Origin: CALDTK01 sp965215215
Lineage (GTDB): Bacteria > Bacteroidota > Bacteroidia > Chitinophagales > Saprospiraceae
NCBI GenBank assembly: GCA_965215215.1
Contig: OZ244043.1
Coordinates: 186,001 to 250,000 of the forward strand
Length of the DNA: 64,000 nucleotides
Direction of reading: 5' to 3'
Positions within the stretch are counted from its first letter, which is position 1; each line of letters opens with the position of its first letter. A program made the position numbers and the translations under genes. The notes beneath the pieces were generated by a model. That model saw nothing but the letters and a program-made list of their open reading frames with translations, ran no database searches and was not told the origin of the DNA. Of this stretch, positions 9,653 to 18,275 are shown in pieces.

Positions 9653-11794
9653 CTACTTGCGACCGGCGACGGCCTCGAGGCGGGCGTCCATGTCGGCGAG
9701 GCGTGCTTCTAGGTCACTGATCTGCTTAGCGCTCACTGCGGTGGCGTCGGCGGTGGAAGTACCGCGGAGGGTTGTGTTCTCGGCTTGCAGCTTGGCTACC
9801 TGAGCGCTCAGCTCCTGGACGGCCTCGACGAGTACCGGCGTAACGGCCGAGTAGTCGACGGTGAGGTAGCCGTCGCCGCGCTCGAACACGGTCTGAGGGA
9901 GTACCTCGCGGATCTCCTGCGCGATGAAGCCGAGGTGCGTAGCGTGGTCGAAGTTTTCGGTCGGGAACTCGTCGCTGCGGAACTCGTAGCTCACGCCGCG
10001 CAGGGCGTTGATGGCTTCGAGGGCGCCTTTGAGCTCGTTGACGTCCTTCTTGAAGCGGGCGTCCGAAGTGACCGACGAGTTACTGGCCACGATGTTACCG
10101 CCGACGTGGAGCGTCGCTTGCGGGGTGCTGGTGTTGATTCCAACCCGTCCGATCTCCCCGCTCGCACCGGCGTCGGCATCGTGGAAGAGCCAAGGCTCGC
10201 TCGACGTAGCCTCACGGAACTCGAAGTCTTCGCCGGCGCCGTTCGTGACCGTGTAGTCTGCACTGGCGGTGATACCGGTGGCGGTAACCTGGTTGTTGGC
10301 GTCGCCGAACTGGTAGGAGGCCGCTAACTCCACCACGTGGTTGCCGGCGTCGGTTACCCAAACGTCCGCACCGCCGGCCAGCGCGCGGCGGGCGTAGATA
10401 CGGGTGTTCGTGGCGTCGTAAACCCACTCGCCGTTGGCGGCGAGAAGCTGATCTACGGTTACGGACTGTACGGTGTTGTCGACGGGTGCGCCGTCCTGCT
10501 GGAAGAGGATCTTATCCGCTCCAACGGGGGCCGGTACGTAGGCGGGTACCGCGTTGAGCGTTACGTTACCGTCTACCTGGAGGGTGGCGTCGAGCGTGGT
10601 CGCTCCAGCGACGTCGAGGGTCGTCCCGACGTCGAGGGTCGTGGCCAACGTAGTCGCCTGATCGACGTTGAGCGTGCTCGTCACCGTAGTAGGCACGGTT
10701 ACGTTGGCGGCGGCGGCGTTGACGGTCATGGCACCCGCGTAGCGACGCGGCTCGATGGCGGTGCCAGCGCCATTGAGGACCCATTCTCCGTTGGTCGCCA
10801 AGAGATCGGCCACGGTGTACGCTTCGACCACGCCGGCTCCGTTTTGGATGAGCACGCGTGTGGTCGGTGGAACCGCCGGCGGAGTGGTGAGTAGGTTGAC
10901 CGAGTTCAACGTCAACAGTCCGTCGACGGTCGTAGCGTCGAGCGTGGAGGCTCCGGTCACGTCGAAGGCCCCGACTACGTTGGTTTGAGCGAGCGTCGAA
11001 ACGCCGGTCACGCCGAGCGTCCCGTTTACCTGGGTGTTGGAGAGCGTCGAGGCCCCGGTTACGTTGAGCGTACTGTTAACGGTCGTCGCCTGGCCGATGC
11101 CTACGGTCGTAGCCGTGATGTCCACGGTCCCGGGGTAGTTGGTCGGACTGAGCGTCGTGCCGTCGTCTTCCCACTGGCCGTTGCTCGCGAAGATCTCGTC
11201 GAGGGTATTGAACTGAACCTCCCCGGTACCACCGTCGGAGATCAATATCCGTGTAGTTCCGGGTACTGGCGTAGCTCCGGCGTTCACCGTGCCGAGGCTC
11301 GTGATACCGGTTACCTCCAGCGTGCCGTCGACAGTTGTGGCGCCAGTGATGTCGGTCACCCCGGTAATCGTTGTGGCACCGGTGATGGTCGTCGCTCCGG
11401 TGATTTCGGTCGGGACGCCGATAGCGACTCCCGCGTTGGTAATCTGAATCGTGGTTGCGTTCAGGTTAGCCGGATTCAACGTCGTACCGTCGAAGTCCCA
11501 CTCGCCCTGAGCGTCGAATAAGTCGGTGAGTGATTCACGGCGGAAAATACCCGTAGTTGGGTCGTAGAGCAGTACGTCGCTGTAGGCGACGTCGGTACCG
11601 TCGTAATCGATGATACTTTCGACGCGGATCGGCTCGTCGGTGCCCGGGGTTACCGGCACGACGTGCAGCGACGCGTCGGGTGCAGTCGTCCCAATACCCG
11701 TATACTGGGCGTTGGCGACTCCTACGCCGGCTAGCGCAGCGACCGCCAGGGCGGTCATCCGACGTCGGGTATTAAGGAGGGTAGGGAAATTCAT
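9653..11794 (-). CDS. tail-fibre-like surface protein with C-terminal S74 intramolecular chaperone domain
   Basis: 713 residues. The signal peptide ends ...AGVGVANAQYTGIGTTAPDASLHV, an opening shared with Bacteroidota tail-fibre-domain proteins. The middle is a long Thr/Val/Gly-rich repeat region with units such as TITGATTITGV and LDVGTTLDVAGATTL. Three further blocks repeat a RVLIQNGAG...LLATNGEW pattern and probably form a trimeric beta-structure. The C-terminal ~110 residues (SDARFKKDVNELKGALEAIN...LGFIAQEIREVLP...VDYSAVTPVLVEAVQEL) are an S74 endosialidase-type chaperone that folds trimers and self-cleaves at the SDARFK serine. It ends in a short coiled coil. Start ATG at 11794 is chosen for the signal peptide; longer in-frame starts precede it. 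It is probably host-encoded rather than prophage, since no phage neighbours are present. Confidence 0.82.
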   Translation of the reverse strand: MNFPTLLNTRRRMTALAVAALAGVGVANAQYTGIGTTAPDASLHVVPVTPGTDEPIRVESIIDYDGTDVAYSDVLLYDPTTGIFRRESLTDLFDAQGEWDFDGTTLNPANLNATTIQITNAGVAIGVPTEITGATTITGATTITGVTDITGATTVDGTLEVTGITSLGTVNAGATPVPGTTRILISDGGTGEVQFNTLDEIFASNGQWEDDGTTLSPTNYPGTVDITATTVGIGQATTVNSTLNVTGASTLSNTQVNGTLGVTGVSTLAQTNVVGAFDVTGASTLDATTVDGLLTLNSVNLLTTPPAVPPTTRVLIQNGAGVVEAYTVADLLATNGEWVLNGAGTAIEPRRYAGAMTVNAAAANVTVPTTVTSTLNVDQATTLATTLDVGTTLDVAGATTLDATLQVDGNVTLNAVPAYVPAPVGADKILFQQDGAPVDNTVQSVTVDQLLAANGEWVYDATNTRIYARRALAGGADVWVTDAGNHVVELAASYQFGDANNQVTATGITASADYTVTNGAGEDFEFREATSSEPWLFHDADAGASGEIGRVGINTSTPQATLHVGGNIVASNSSVTSDARFKKDVNELKGALEAINALRGVSYEFRSDEFPTENFDHATHLGFIAQEIREVLPQTVFERGDGYLTVDYSAVTPVLVEAVQELSAQVAKLQAENTTLRGTSTADATAVSAKQISDLEARLADMDARLEAVAGRK

Positions 11795-11891
11795 GATGTG
11801 TACAGCAGTTACGAAAAGGGTTATTGAAATGTGGCCCGAGCCACCCTTGAGGTCGCCGCTGAGCCGTGAACACATGCACACTTTCGCTAAA

Positions 11892-11909
11892 GTCATGCCA
11901 AAGCATGAC
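11892..11909. promoter_or_regulatory. inverted repeat upstream of xseA
   Basis: GTCATGC and GCATGAC (arms 11892-11898, 11903-11909) flank a CAAA loop, 14 bases before the xseA ATG. The dyad lies in the divergent region between the S74 gene and xseA and could be an operator or a small leader hairpin. Function is not shown by sequence alone. Confidence 0.4.
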
Positions 11910-11922
11910 GCCATTTTATAAT

Positions 11923-13152
11923 ATGGACGCAATCCCCCTCCTCAGCCTGCTCACCCGCGCCCGCCGGGCCCTCGCGCTCAATTTCCCGGAACCCGTTTGG
12001 GTGAAGGCCGAGCTCTCGCAAATCACCGAGCGCCGGGGGCACCGCTACCTGCAGCTGGTGCAGAAGGGAGACGCCGCCGGGGCCGCGCCCGTGGCCAAAG
12101 TGGACGGCGTAGTTTGGTCGCGGACCTTCAGCAAGGTCGTACGCGAAAGGGGCGTCGCCGCGCGCGACGTGCTCGCGGCGGGACAGGAGGTCTGCCTGCG
12201 GGTACTCCTCGACTTTCACGAGGTGTACGGACTCAAGTTGGAGCTCGTCGACTGGGACCCGAGCTTTACGCTCGGGCAGTTGGAGCTACGCCGTCAGCAG
12301 ATCGTCGCCGAGCTCAGCGCGCGGGGCCTGCTTTCGCAAAACGGGCAACTCCCCCTCCCCCCCGTCCCCCAGCGCATCGCGGTGCTCTCCTCCCCCACCG
12401 CCGCGGGCTACGCCGATTTCGTGGCGCAGCTCGAACACAATGCCTCCGGGTACCGCGTCGGCCTCACGCTGTTCGACGTGTCGGTACAGGGGACGCAGGT
12501 CGAGCCCACCGTACTCGGGGCCCTGGCTGCGATCAACCGGCGATCCGGCGAGTTCGACGCCATCGCGCTCCTACGCGGCGGTGGCTCCAAACTCGATCTG
12601 GCCGGCTTCGACGTGCTTACCGTTGGCGAAGCGATCGCTTCCGCGAAACTGCCCGTGCTCGTCGGCGTCGGCCACGAGACCGATGAGACCCTGCCCGATC
12701 TCGTCGCGCACACCAGCCTGAAGACGCCTACCGCGCTCGCCGAGTTTCTGCTCGCGCGCTTCGAGGCGTACGAGGCGAAGCAACTCGAGCTCGCCCGCTC
12801 GTGTACGCGCTGGGCGGCGCAAAGCCTCGGCACGCTCGCCCGACAGCTCGAACGGGCGGGCGGCGCGGTCGAGGGTGCGGCCAGACGGCAACTGCTTAGT
12901 TCGGACACGCAGTTGACCGCGAGCGAGCGGGGCGTGCTACAGTCCGCTCGGGTGGCCATCGCGAGCCACGCCCAACGCTTGGAATCACGGACCCGGGAGC
13001 TCGACGCACTCGACCCGCGGGCCGTGTTCGAGCGCGGTTTCAGTGTGGCTACCCGCGGGGAGGAGGTGATCCGTTTTGCGGAAGCACTGCACGCGGGGGA
13101 TGTCCTCACCACCCACTTCGCGACCGGTACGGCTACCAGCGTGGTAGAATAA
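11923..13152 (+). CDS. xseA: exodeoxyribonuclease VII large subunit
   Basis: 409 residues. It has an N-terminal OB-fold (PVWVKAELSQITERRGHRYLQLVQK), then the catalytic XseA core with IAVLSSPTAAGYADF, ALLRGGGSKLDLAGFD and the GVGHETDETLPDLVA motif. A long helical C-terminal region and the ARAVFERGFSV-like DPRAVFERGFSVATR motif follow. With XseB it forms exonuclease VII, which degrades single-stranded DNA to oligonucleotides in repair. ATG at 11923 was chosen because it gives the expected N-terminus; the frame is open further upstream through a stem-loop. xseB follows 21 bases later. Confidence 0.95.
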   Translation: MDAIPLLSLLTRARRALALNFPEPVWVKAELSQITERRGHRYLQLVQKGDAAGAAPVAKVDGVVWSRTFSKVVRERGVAARDVLAAGQEVCLRVLLDFHEVYGLKLELVDWDPSFTLGQLELRRQQIVAELSARGLLSQNGQLPLPPVPQRIAVLSSPTAAGYADFVAQLEHNASGYRVGLTLFDVSVQGTQVEPTVLGALAAINRRSGEFDAIALLRGGGSKLDLAGFDVLTVGEAIASAKLPVLVGVGHETDETLPDLVAHTSLKTPTALAEFLLARFEAYEAKQLELARSCTRWAAQSLGTLARQLERAGGAVEGAARRQLLSSDTQLTASERGVLQSARVAIASHAQRLESRTRELDALDPRAVFERGFSVATRGEEVIRFAEALHAGDVLTTHFATGTATSVVE

Positions 13153-13173
13153 CTTTCGCCCACAACCCACTCC

Positions 13174-13377
13174 ATGGCCGATCAGCAAGCTCCGAAGAAT
13201 TACCAGGCCGCTCAGGACGAGCTCGAGACCCTCCTGGCCGAGCTGCAGGGCCCCGTGGTGGATGTCGACAAGCTGGCGGAACGGGTGCGGCGGGCGAAGT
13301 TTATCTTGGACTGGTCGCGCGCCAAGTTGCGCGCCACGGAAGCGGAGGTGGAGGGGCTACTCGACGACGCGAGCTGA
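13174..13377 (+). CDS. xseB: exodeoxyribonuclease VII small subunit
   Basis: 67 residues, almost entirely helical. It has the family pattern NYQAAQDELETLLAELQ ... VDKLAERVRRAKFILDWSRAKLRATEAEVE. It is the small subunit that binds the helical arm of XseA, and its position directly after xseA confirms the assignment. Length is normal for XseB. Confidence 0.93.
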   Translation: MADQQAPKNYQAAQDELETLLAELQGPVVDVDKLAERVRRAKFILDWSRAKLRATEAEVEGLLDDAS

Positions 13378-13397
13378 TTCGGGCCGTGCGGCAGGGA

Positions 13398-14960
13398 TCA
13401 CTGAACCAAAAACGCCCTACTCGACACACCTTGCTCCGAGGTAACGGTGGCGACGTAGCTACCCGGCGCGAGTCGCTCGGCGTCCGGAACCGCGATCGTG
13501 TGGTCGCCCGCCCCGAGGAAGTCGTTGTTTTGCGAGAGCACCCGGCCCGTTAAATCGCGCACGGTTATTAGGAGTCGAGCCGAGTTCGACAGCGTGAGCT
13601 CGACCGCGACGGCCTCACCGGTGCGTACGGGATTGGGGGTAATGACGAGCTGCTCGACGGCTTCCTGCGGGTCGGTGACGCTCGTCAAATTCGCCGTCGT
13701 GAAGGACTGACTGACCGCACCGTCGCCGAAGGAGACGTCCGAGAAAGGACGTATACGGTAATAGTACCGCTCGTTCTCCTCGAGCCCGGTGAGGGTGTAC
13801 TCCGTGGCGTTTGACACGACTACCTCCTCCACGAGGGGATCGAAGCTCCTGCGCTTGCTGACCTCGAGGGCGTAGTACGCGGCGTCGGGGACGGGCTCCC
13901 ACTTTACGGTGACTACGCTCGCGCTGTCGGTGATCGCGTCGGGCAGGGGTGAGATCACGTTGACGGCCTCGGACACCGTCCCCGTCCCGGTCGGACCCGA
14001 TAACCGCCGGAGGTAGTCGCGTGACGTATCCTCGTAGTCCGTCAGCATCATGGCCGCCTGCTCGTCGGAAAAGGTGTATTCGCTGCAAGCCAAGAAATAG
14101 CCCATGAAGTTGTTCGGATCGGGCCGTATCAGCTCACCGTTCTTATCCTTCACGTCGCCCGCGTACCCGCAGGCGGGAGCCCCGAAGCCCATGTTGTAGT
14201 CGGCCGGCGTATCACAAAATCCGTCGCCCGCCTCGGCGCAGTTGGCTCCGGCGCCCCGGGTGACGAACTCTACGTCGATCTCCCCCCCCAGGCAGGGGGC
14301 CTTCGTGATCGTGACGGGATTGTCCGTCGGGTAGTCGGTGGGATCATTCCACCCCTCGCAATCCCAACCCTGGAAGGTGTGCGGGAGACCGAAGAAGTGG
14401 CCGAGCTCGTGGGAGGCGGTTGAGGCGTTGTTACCGATTTCGCTGCGCGCGAAAACGAGGTAGTCGTTTTGGGGGTGGTAATAACCCAGGGTGACTCCTT
14501 CCCCAGTTCCACCGGGCGGGGTTGCGTCGTTGGGTACGAAGATCGTAACGGCCGCGCTGCTCTTGTTTTGTACGAGCTCACGCGTGAACTCCCCGCTGTT
14601 GTCGTAGAGATTGTCGCTCGAGAGATAATCCCAGGGCTGGTCCTGCCCCGGCGCGAGGTAGAACCGGATGCCGCGCGGTGCGAAATCCACGTTGAGCGAG
14701 GTCATCAGATTGAGCAGGTCGTCGAAGCTGGCCGCGCCGGTACCGTCGCCGCGGCGAATCAGCTTGAAGCGAATCGGCACGTCGACCGGGGCTCGCGGAG
14801 TGAGCGGACCGCGCGTGCGTGACTTGACGAGGTTTTCGCGGAAGCGGACCTGGTCGATCTCTCCGGTACCGCAGAACCCGTGGGTGGACTGCGCGAAACC
14901 CGCGGATTGGAAGACCCAAAGGAGGAAGGTGAAGCTGAGGAGAGTACGGCTCGGACGCAT
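13398..14960 (-). CDS. secreted M43-type zinc metalloprotease with fibronectin III-like and T9SS sorting domains
   Basis: About 520 residues. The order is: signal peptide (to SAGFAQ); a catalytic domain with the zinc motif ASHELGHFFGLPHTF (His184 first ligand), the extended HExxHxxGxxH form of metzincins; a Cys-rich stretch (GWDCEGWN, CGYAGD, FLACSEYTF) typical of pappalysin-like M43 enzymes; a fibronectin III-like module (about 335-420); and a C-terminal ~80-residue type A sorting domain (ITPNPVRTGEAV ... LAPGSYVATVTSEQG...RAFLVQ). It should be an extracellular or surface protease exported by T9SS. ATG at 14960 is preferred to an in-frame TTG two codons upstream. Confidence 0.9.
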   Translation of the reverse strand: MRPSRTLLSFTFLLWVFQSAGFAQSTHGFCGTGEIDQVRFRENLVKSRTRGPLTPRAPVDVPIRFKLIRRGDGTGAASFDDLLNLMTSLNVDFAPRGIRFYLAPGQDQPWDYLSSDNLYDNSGEFTRELVQNKSSAAVTIFVPNDATPPGGTGEGVTLGYYHPQNDYLVFARSEIGNNASTASHELGHFFGLPHTFQGWDCEGWNDPTDYPTDNPVTITKAPCLGGEIDVEFVTRGAGANCAEAGDGFCDTPADYNMGFGAPACGYAGDVKDKNGELIRPDPNNFMGYFLACSEYTFSDEQAAMMLTDYEDTSRDYLRRLSGPTGTGTVSEAVNVISPLPDAITDSASVVTVKWEPVPDAAYYALEVSKRRSFDPLVEEVVVSNATEYTLTGLEENERYYYRIRPFSDVSFGDGAVSQSFTTANLTSVTDPQEAVEQLVITPNPVRTGEAVAVELTLSNSARLLITVRDLTGRVLSQNNDFLGAGDHTIAVPDAERLAPGSYVATVTSEQGVSSRAFLVQ

Positions 14961-15012
14961 AGGCAAGGGTTGGGAGAAGTCGGGCTTCGCTAAAGTAACG
15001 TGCGATCGACGG

Positions 15013-15041
15013 TTTGAGCGTGTATTGCTTTTTTACATTTG
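15013..15041 (+). promoter_or_regulatory. Bacteroidota-type promoter of mdh
   Basis: TTTG (15013-15016) and TACATTTG (15034-15041) are separated by 17 bases, matching the -33/-7 consensus TTTG...TAnnTTTG of the Bacteroidota primary sigma factor. Transcription would begin a few bases downstream, giving a leader of roughly 25 bases before the mdh ATG. Confidence 0.75.
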
Positions 15042-15071
15042 CCGCTCTTTCAAACTTTCATCCCACCCACC

Positions 15072-15998
15072 ATGGCCAAGATTACGGTCGTCGGCGCCGG
15101 GAACGTCGGTGCGACCTGCGCCAACGTCCTCGCCCACAAAGACCTCGTCAACGAGGTCGTTCTCCTCGATATCCAAGCGGACCTCGCCAGGGGCAAAGCG
15201 CTCGACTCTTGGCAGCAGGCCCCCATCGATTTCTACTCTACCCGGTTGAAGGGTACCGGCGACTACGCCGACACGGCCGACTCGGACATCGTGGTGATCA
15301 CGGCGGGTGTCCCGCGTAAGCCGGGCATGAGCCGCGACGATCTGATCAGCACGAACGCGAAGATCGTGACGATGGTAACGACCTCGATCCTCGAGCGCTC
15401 CCCCAACCCGATCATCATCGTCGTCTCGAACCCACTCGACGTGATGACCTACGCCGCCTTCAGGAAGAGCGGGCTCGACAGCAGTCGCGTGTTCGGGATG
15501 GCCGGCATCCTCGACACGGCCCGCTACCGTGCCTTCCTCGCCGAGGCGCTCGACGTGTCGCCGAAGGACATTCAGGCCGTACTCATGGGCGGCCACGGCG
15601 ACACCATGGTTCCGCTACCGCGCTACACCACGGTGGCCGGTATCCCCGTCACGGAGCTCATCGACTCCGCGAAGCTCGACGCGATCGTGGAGCGCACCAA
15701 GAAAGGGGGCGGCGAACTCGTCGGCCTCATGGGCACCTCGGCCTGGTACGCGCCGGGGGCGGCCGCCGCGCAGATGGTGGAGTCGATCGTGCGCAACGAG
15801 AATCGAATCTTCCCGTGCTGCGCCTACCTCGACGGAGAGTACGGCCTGAGCGATATCTACCTCGGCGTGCCGGTAAAGCTCAACAGCGCGGGGATCTCCG
15901 AGATCATCGAGCTCGAGCTCGACGCCGGCGAGAAGCAGTTACTCAACGCGTCGGCTGAGCACGTACGCGAAGTAATCGGGACCTTCCAGAAGATGTAG
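15072..15998 (+). CDS. mdh: malate dehydrogenase (LDH-like type)
   Basis: 308 residues of the LDH-like MDH family (MDH type 3). It has the Rossmann motif VVGAGNVGATCANVLA, the substrate-binding TAGVPRKPGMSRDDL (Arg residues of the mobile loop), NPLDVMTYAA, the MAGILDTARYR arginine and the catalytic His in MGGHGDTMVPLPRY. It oxidises malate to oxaloacetate with NAD in the TCA cycle. Start ATG at 15072 gives the canonical MAKITVVGAGNVG; an in-frame ATG at 15039 sits inside the predicted -7 promoter element and is rejected. Confidence 0.96.
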   Translation: MAKITVVGAGNVGATCANVLAHKDLVNEVVLLDIQADLARGKALDSWQQAPIDFYSTRLKGTGDYADTADSDIVVITAGVPRKPGMSRDDLISTNAKIVTMVTTSILERSPNPIIIVVSNPLDVMTYAAFRKSGLDSSRVFGMAGILDTARYRAFLAEALDVSPKDIQAVLMGGHGDTMVPLPRYTTVAGIPVTELIDSAKLDAIVERTKKGGGELVGLMGTSAWYAPGAAAAQMVESIVRNENRIFPCCAYLDGEYGLSDIYLGVPVKLNSAGISEIIELELDAGEKQLLNASAEHVREVIGTFQKM

Positions 15999-16025
15999 GC
16001 TACGGACACTGCCGGGCAGGGCGAG

Positions 16026-16424
16026 CTAGACGAGATCCTTGTCTTTCGCCTTGCCCAGCATCACCAGGTTTTCGCCCTCCACGCTGCGCATGGCCTGCGG
16101 CACCACCTTGAGGCGGGCGGGCTCGATGCGCTCGCCGGTCACGGTACAAATACCGTATACCCCCTGCCGGATCCGCACGAGCGCGGCTTCTAGCTCCTCG
16201 ATGTTGGCGATCTGACGCCGGGCCATCTCGTTCATCCGCTCCATGTCCATGTTCGCCGCCGAACCGTCGATGTAGTCGGCCGAATGATCGCTGTCCGAAT
16301 TCTGGCTCAACTCCTCGAGCTGCTCCTGCAGGTACTGGAAGTCGTCTCTGGCCCGACCGAGCTTTTTCACGACGTTATCACGGAACTTGTCTAGCTCCTC
16401 GGGTGAATAGCGTTCTGAGCTCAT
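16026..16424 (-). CDS. DksA/TraR-family protein with degenerate zinc finger
   Basis: 132 residues. It has a long N-terminal coiled coil (YSPEELDKFRDNVVKKLGRARDDFQYLQEQLEELS region) and the DksA-type C-terminal segment GVYGICTVTGERIEPARLKVVPQAM. In classical DksA this part holds four zinc-binding Cys; here only one Cys remains, so zinc is probably not bound. This is known for many Bacteroidota members. The family binds RNA polymerase through the secondary channel, often with (p)ppGpp; that role is inferred here. It is divergent from mqnB. Confidence 0.82.
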   Translation of the reverse strand: MSSERYSPEELDKFRDNVVKKLGRARDDFQYLQEQLEELSQNSDSDHSADYIDGSAANMDMERMNEMARRQIANIEELEAALVRIRQGVYGICTVTGERIEPARLKVVPQAMRSVEGENLVMLGKAKDKDLV

Positions 16425-16440
16425 GGGGGAAGGTTCACTA

Positions 16441-16460
16441 CCGGTTTTTTAGCAAACCGG
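16441..16460. other. inverted repeat between dksA-like gene and mqnB
   Basis: CCGGTTT and AAACCGG arms (16441-16447, 16454-16460) with a 6-base loop. The repeat lies 17 bases upstream of the dksA-like start. It may be a leader hairpin or an operator; no T-tract argues against a terminator. Confidence 0.4.
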
Positions 16461-16516
16461 CGCCGAATAAACAAAAAATCGCCACAATGCAAGTGGCCAA
16501 CGCACAAACTGCCCGA

Positions 16517-17218
16517 ATGCGCGTACTTATCGTTGCCGCAACGCCCTTCGAGCTGGCTGGTTCGACCTCGGCCTGGCCCGCCGTCGGCGGCGACGCGGCG
16601 CGCCGAGCGGGTTCTTGGGCGTTGGAGTATCTGGTTACCGGAGTCGGACCGGTACACACCGGCGTACTGCTCACCGAAGCGGTGCTGGCCCGACCGCCTT
16701 CGCTCATTCTGAATATCGGTTTGGCCGGGGCTATCGACCGAAGTCTGGAGCTCGGCGAAGTCGTCCACGTGGTGCGCGAGGAGTGGGCCGACCTCGGCAT
16801 CGAGGAGCGGGACGGGTCCTTTACCTCCGCCCAGGCCCTCGGGTTACTCGACGGAGACTCGCCGCCCTACAGCGCGGGGCGGCTCCACGTGGCCACGGAG
16901 CCCGCGTTCGCGAAGCAGGTCACGGCCCTCACCGCCTCCACCGTGCACGGCGCGGCCGAATCGGTGGCCGCCCTCCGCCGGCGCAGCGACGCCCAGGTCG
17001 AATCCATGGAGGGGGCCGCCGTCTTTCTGGTCGCCTTGCGGCAAAACATCCCCTGCGTACAACTCCGTGCCATCAGCAACTACGTGGAGCCCCGCAACCG
17101 CGACGGCTGGCGTATCGAGCTCGCCCTCGCCAACCTGACCGCGACGGTCAGTCGATTGTTGGCATCGATACCGGGCGGGGGCGGGGCCGCGCGCGCCACG
17201 CCACCACGAGGTCGATGA
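16517..17218 (+). CDS. mqnB: futalosine hydrolase
   Basis: 233 residues of the nucleoside-phosphorylase-like fold. It has the N-terminal RVLIVAATPFE, the LNIGLAGAIDRSLELGEVVHV segment and the purine/ribose site VESMEGAAVFLVALRQNIPCVQLRAISNYVE. MqnB cleaves futalosine to dehypoxanthine futalosine and hypoxanthine in the alternative menaquinone pathway; mqnD of the same pathway lies at 47511-48362. An in-frame ATG at 16487 is also possible. The 3' end overlaps the convergent DUF3810 gene by 71 bases, unusually long. Confidence 0.88.
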   Translation: MRVLIVAATPFELAGSTSAWPAVGGDAARRAGSWALEYLVTGVGPVHTGVLLTEAVLARPPSLILNIGLAGAIDRSLELGEVVHVVREEWADLGIEERDGSFTSAQALGLLDGDSPPYSAGRLHVATEPAFAKQVTALTASTVHGAAESVAALRRRSDAQVESMEGAAVFLVALRQNIPCVQLRAISNYVEPRNRDGWRIELALANLTATVSRLLASIPGGGGAARATPPRGR

Positions 17219-18275
17219 GCCGACTGTAGCTCGCCAGTCCGTCCGCGACGCCCTGGGATTTGAGGTAGCTATCGTAGATCGCATCGCGGAGTACGGGGGC
17301 TACGGCGGTGTATTTGTCGAGACTCGCGTTGATGTTGTCGAGGTCGGCGCGAACCCCGGCCGGCAGGTTTTGCCGAAAGGCGGCGTAGCCTCTCGGATCG
17401 CGGCGGGCCACGGCGGCGCCCACGTAGCGGTAGTAAGTGAGGTGGCCCGAGTAGCGCAGGTAGAGGTTGTCGGCGTGGATGCAGGCGAGGTAGGCTACGA
17501 AATTGCAGGAGCCCTCGTCGGTGATGCCGTAGCCATGTAACGTTTCGTGGGCGGTAACGAAGGGGACCTGCAGCGTGTGCAGTCCGGCATCGACGTGCCC
17601 TTCGCCCGTGAGCGGGAAATAGATGCCCGAGGTACTGAAGTGCAGCAGGACGCCCGGGACGACCTTGCGGACCCGCACCCCGCCCCCGTTCGGGTAGCCG
17701 AGCGCGCCGAGCTGTTTGCGGACCGCGGCCTCCAGGGAGAGCGGGGAGCCCTGCGCGAGGGGCAAGCTCGCCAGGTCGAAGGTGTCGCGCAGGGGAAGTT
17801 GCGCGCGGAGGATACTGACGTATTTGGCGGCGCTACGCAGTTCGTCCCAGAGATCGTCGGTGCTCAACTCCCGTACGTCGAGCTGGAGCTGGTCGGCGAG
17901 CGGGACCCGCCCGTAGTTGAAGCCCCACGCGAGGAGGAAGACGGCGAGTACCCCGGCCAGGCTGCGCGCGAGGACCAAGCCGGCGGCAAGGAGTTTGTAG
18001 CGGGTGGAGAACTGCCGGTACACGTGCGCGCGAACGGCGTACACGAACCAGCCGAGCGAAACCGCGATGAGGATGCCCGAGGCGGCCAGCGGCCACCAGG
18101 CGAAGGCCGTGTGTAACAACCACTTCACCTTCGGAAACAAGGCGCGGCTGTAGTAATCTTCGACAACTTGCGCCGAAAGCAAATACCGTAATAAAAGCAA
18201 GCATGTTGCAAACGAAACCCAACGCAGCGCCGAGCGCGCCAACGAAGAAAAAGCTGAAGGAGCGCTCGCGATCAT
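17148..18275 (-). CDS. DUF3810 membrane protein with HExxH motif
   Basis: About 375 residues. Three N-terminal transmembrane segments (WVSFATCLLLLRYLL; WPLAASGILIAVSLGWFVYAV; LVLARSLAGVLAVFLLAWGF) precede a soluble domain. That domain contains VTAHETLHGYGITDEGSCNFVAYLACI, an HExxH motif with a downstream Glu, as in gluzincin-type metallopeptidases. DUF3810 proteins are Bacteroidota membrane proteins of unknown role; a peptidase is inferred from the motif only. Start ATG at 18275 overlaps the first 24 codons of the divergent lipoprotein gene; the first helix needs this upstream start. Confidence 0.8.
   Translation of the reverse strand: MIASAPSAFSSLARSALRWVSFATCLLLLRYLLSAQVVEDYYSRALFPKVKWLLHTAFAWWPLAASGILIAVSLGWFVYAVRAHVYRQFSTRYKLLAAGLVLARSLAGVLAVFLLAWGFNYGRVPLADQLQLDVRELSTDDLWDELRSAAKYVSILRAQLPLRDTFDLASLPLAQGSPLSLEAAVRKQLGALGYPNGGGVRVRKVVPGVLLHFSTSGIYFPLTGEGHVDAGLHTLQVPFVTAHETLHGYGITDEGSCNFVAYLACIHADNLYLRYSGHLTYYRYVGAAVARRDPRGYAAFRQNLPAGVRADLDNINASLDKYTAVAPVLRDAIYDSYLKSQGVADGLASYSRLIDLVVAWRARPRPRPVSMPTID

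Noticed and set aside
11917..11922. TATAAT directly before the xseA ATG as an E. coli-type -10 box
   Set aside because: It abuts the start codon and Bacteroidota use TAnnTTTG; probably chance.
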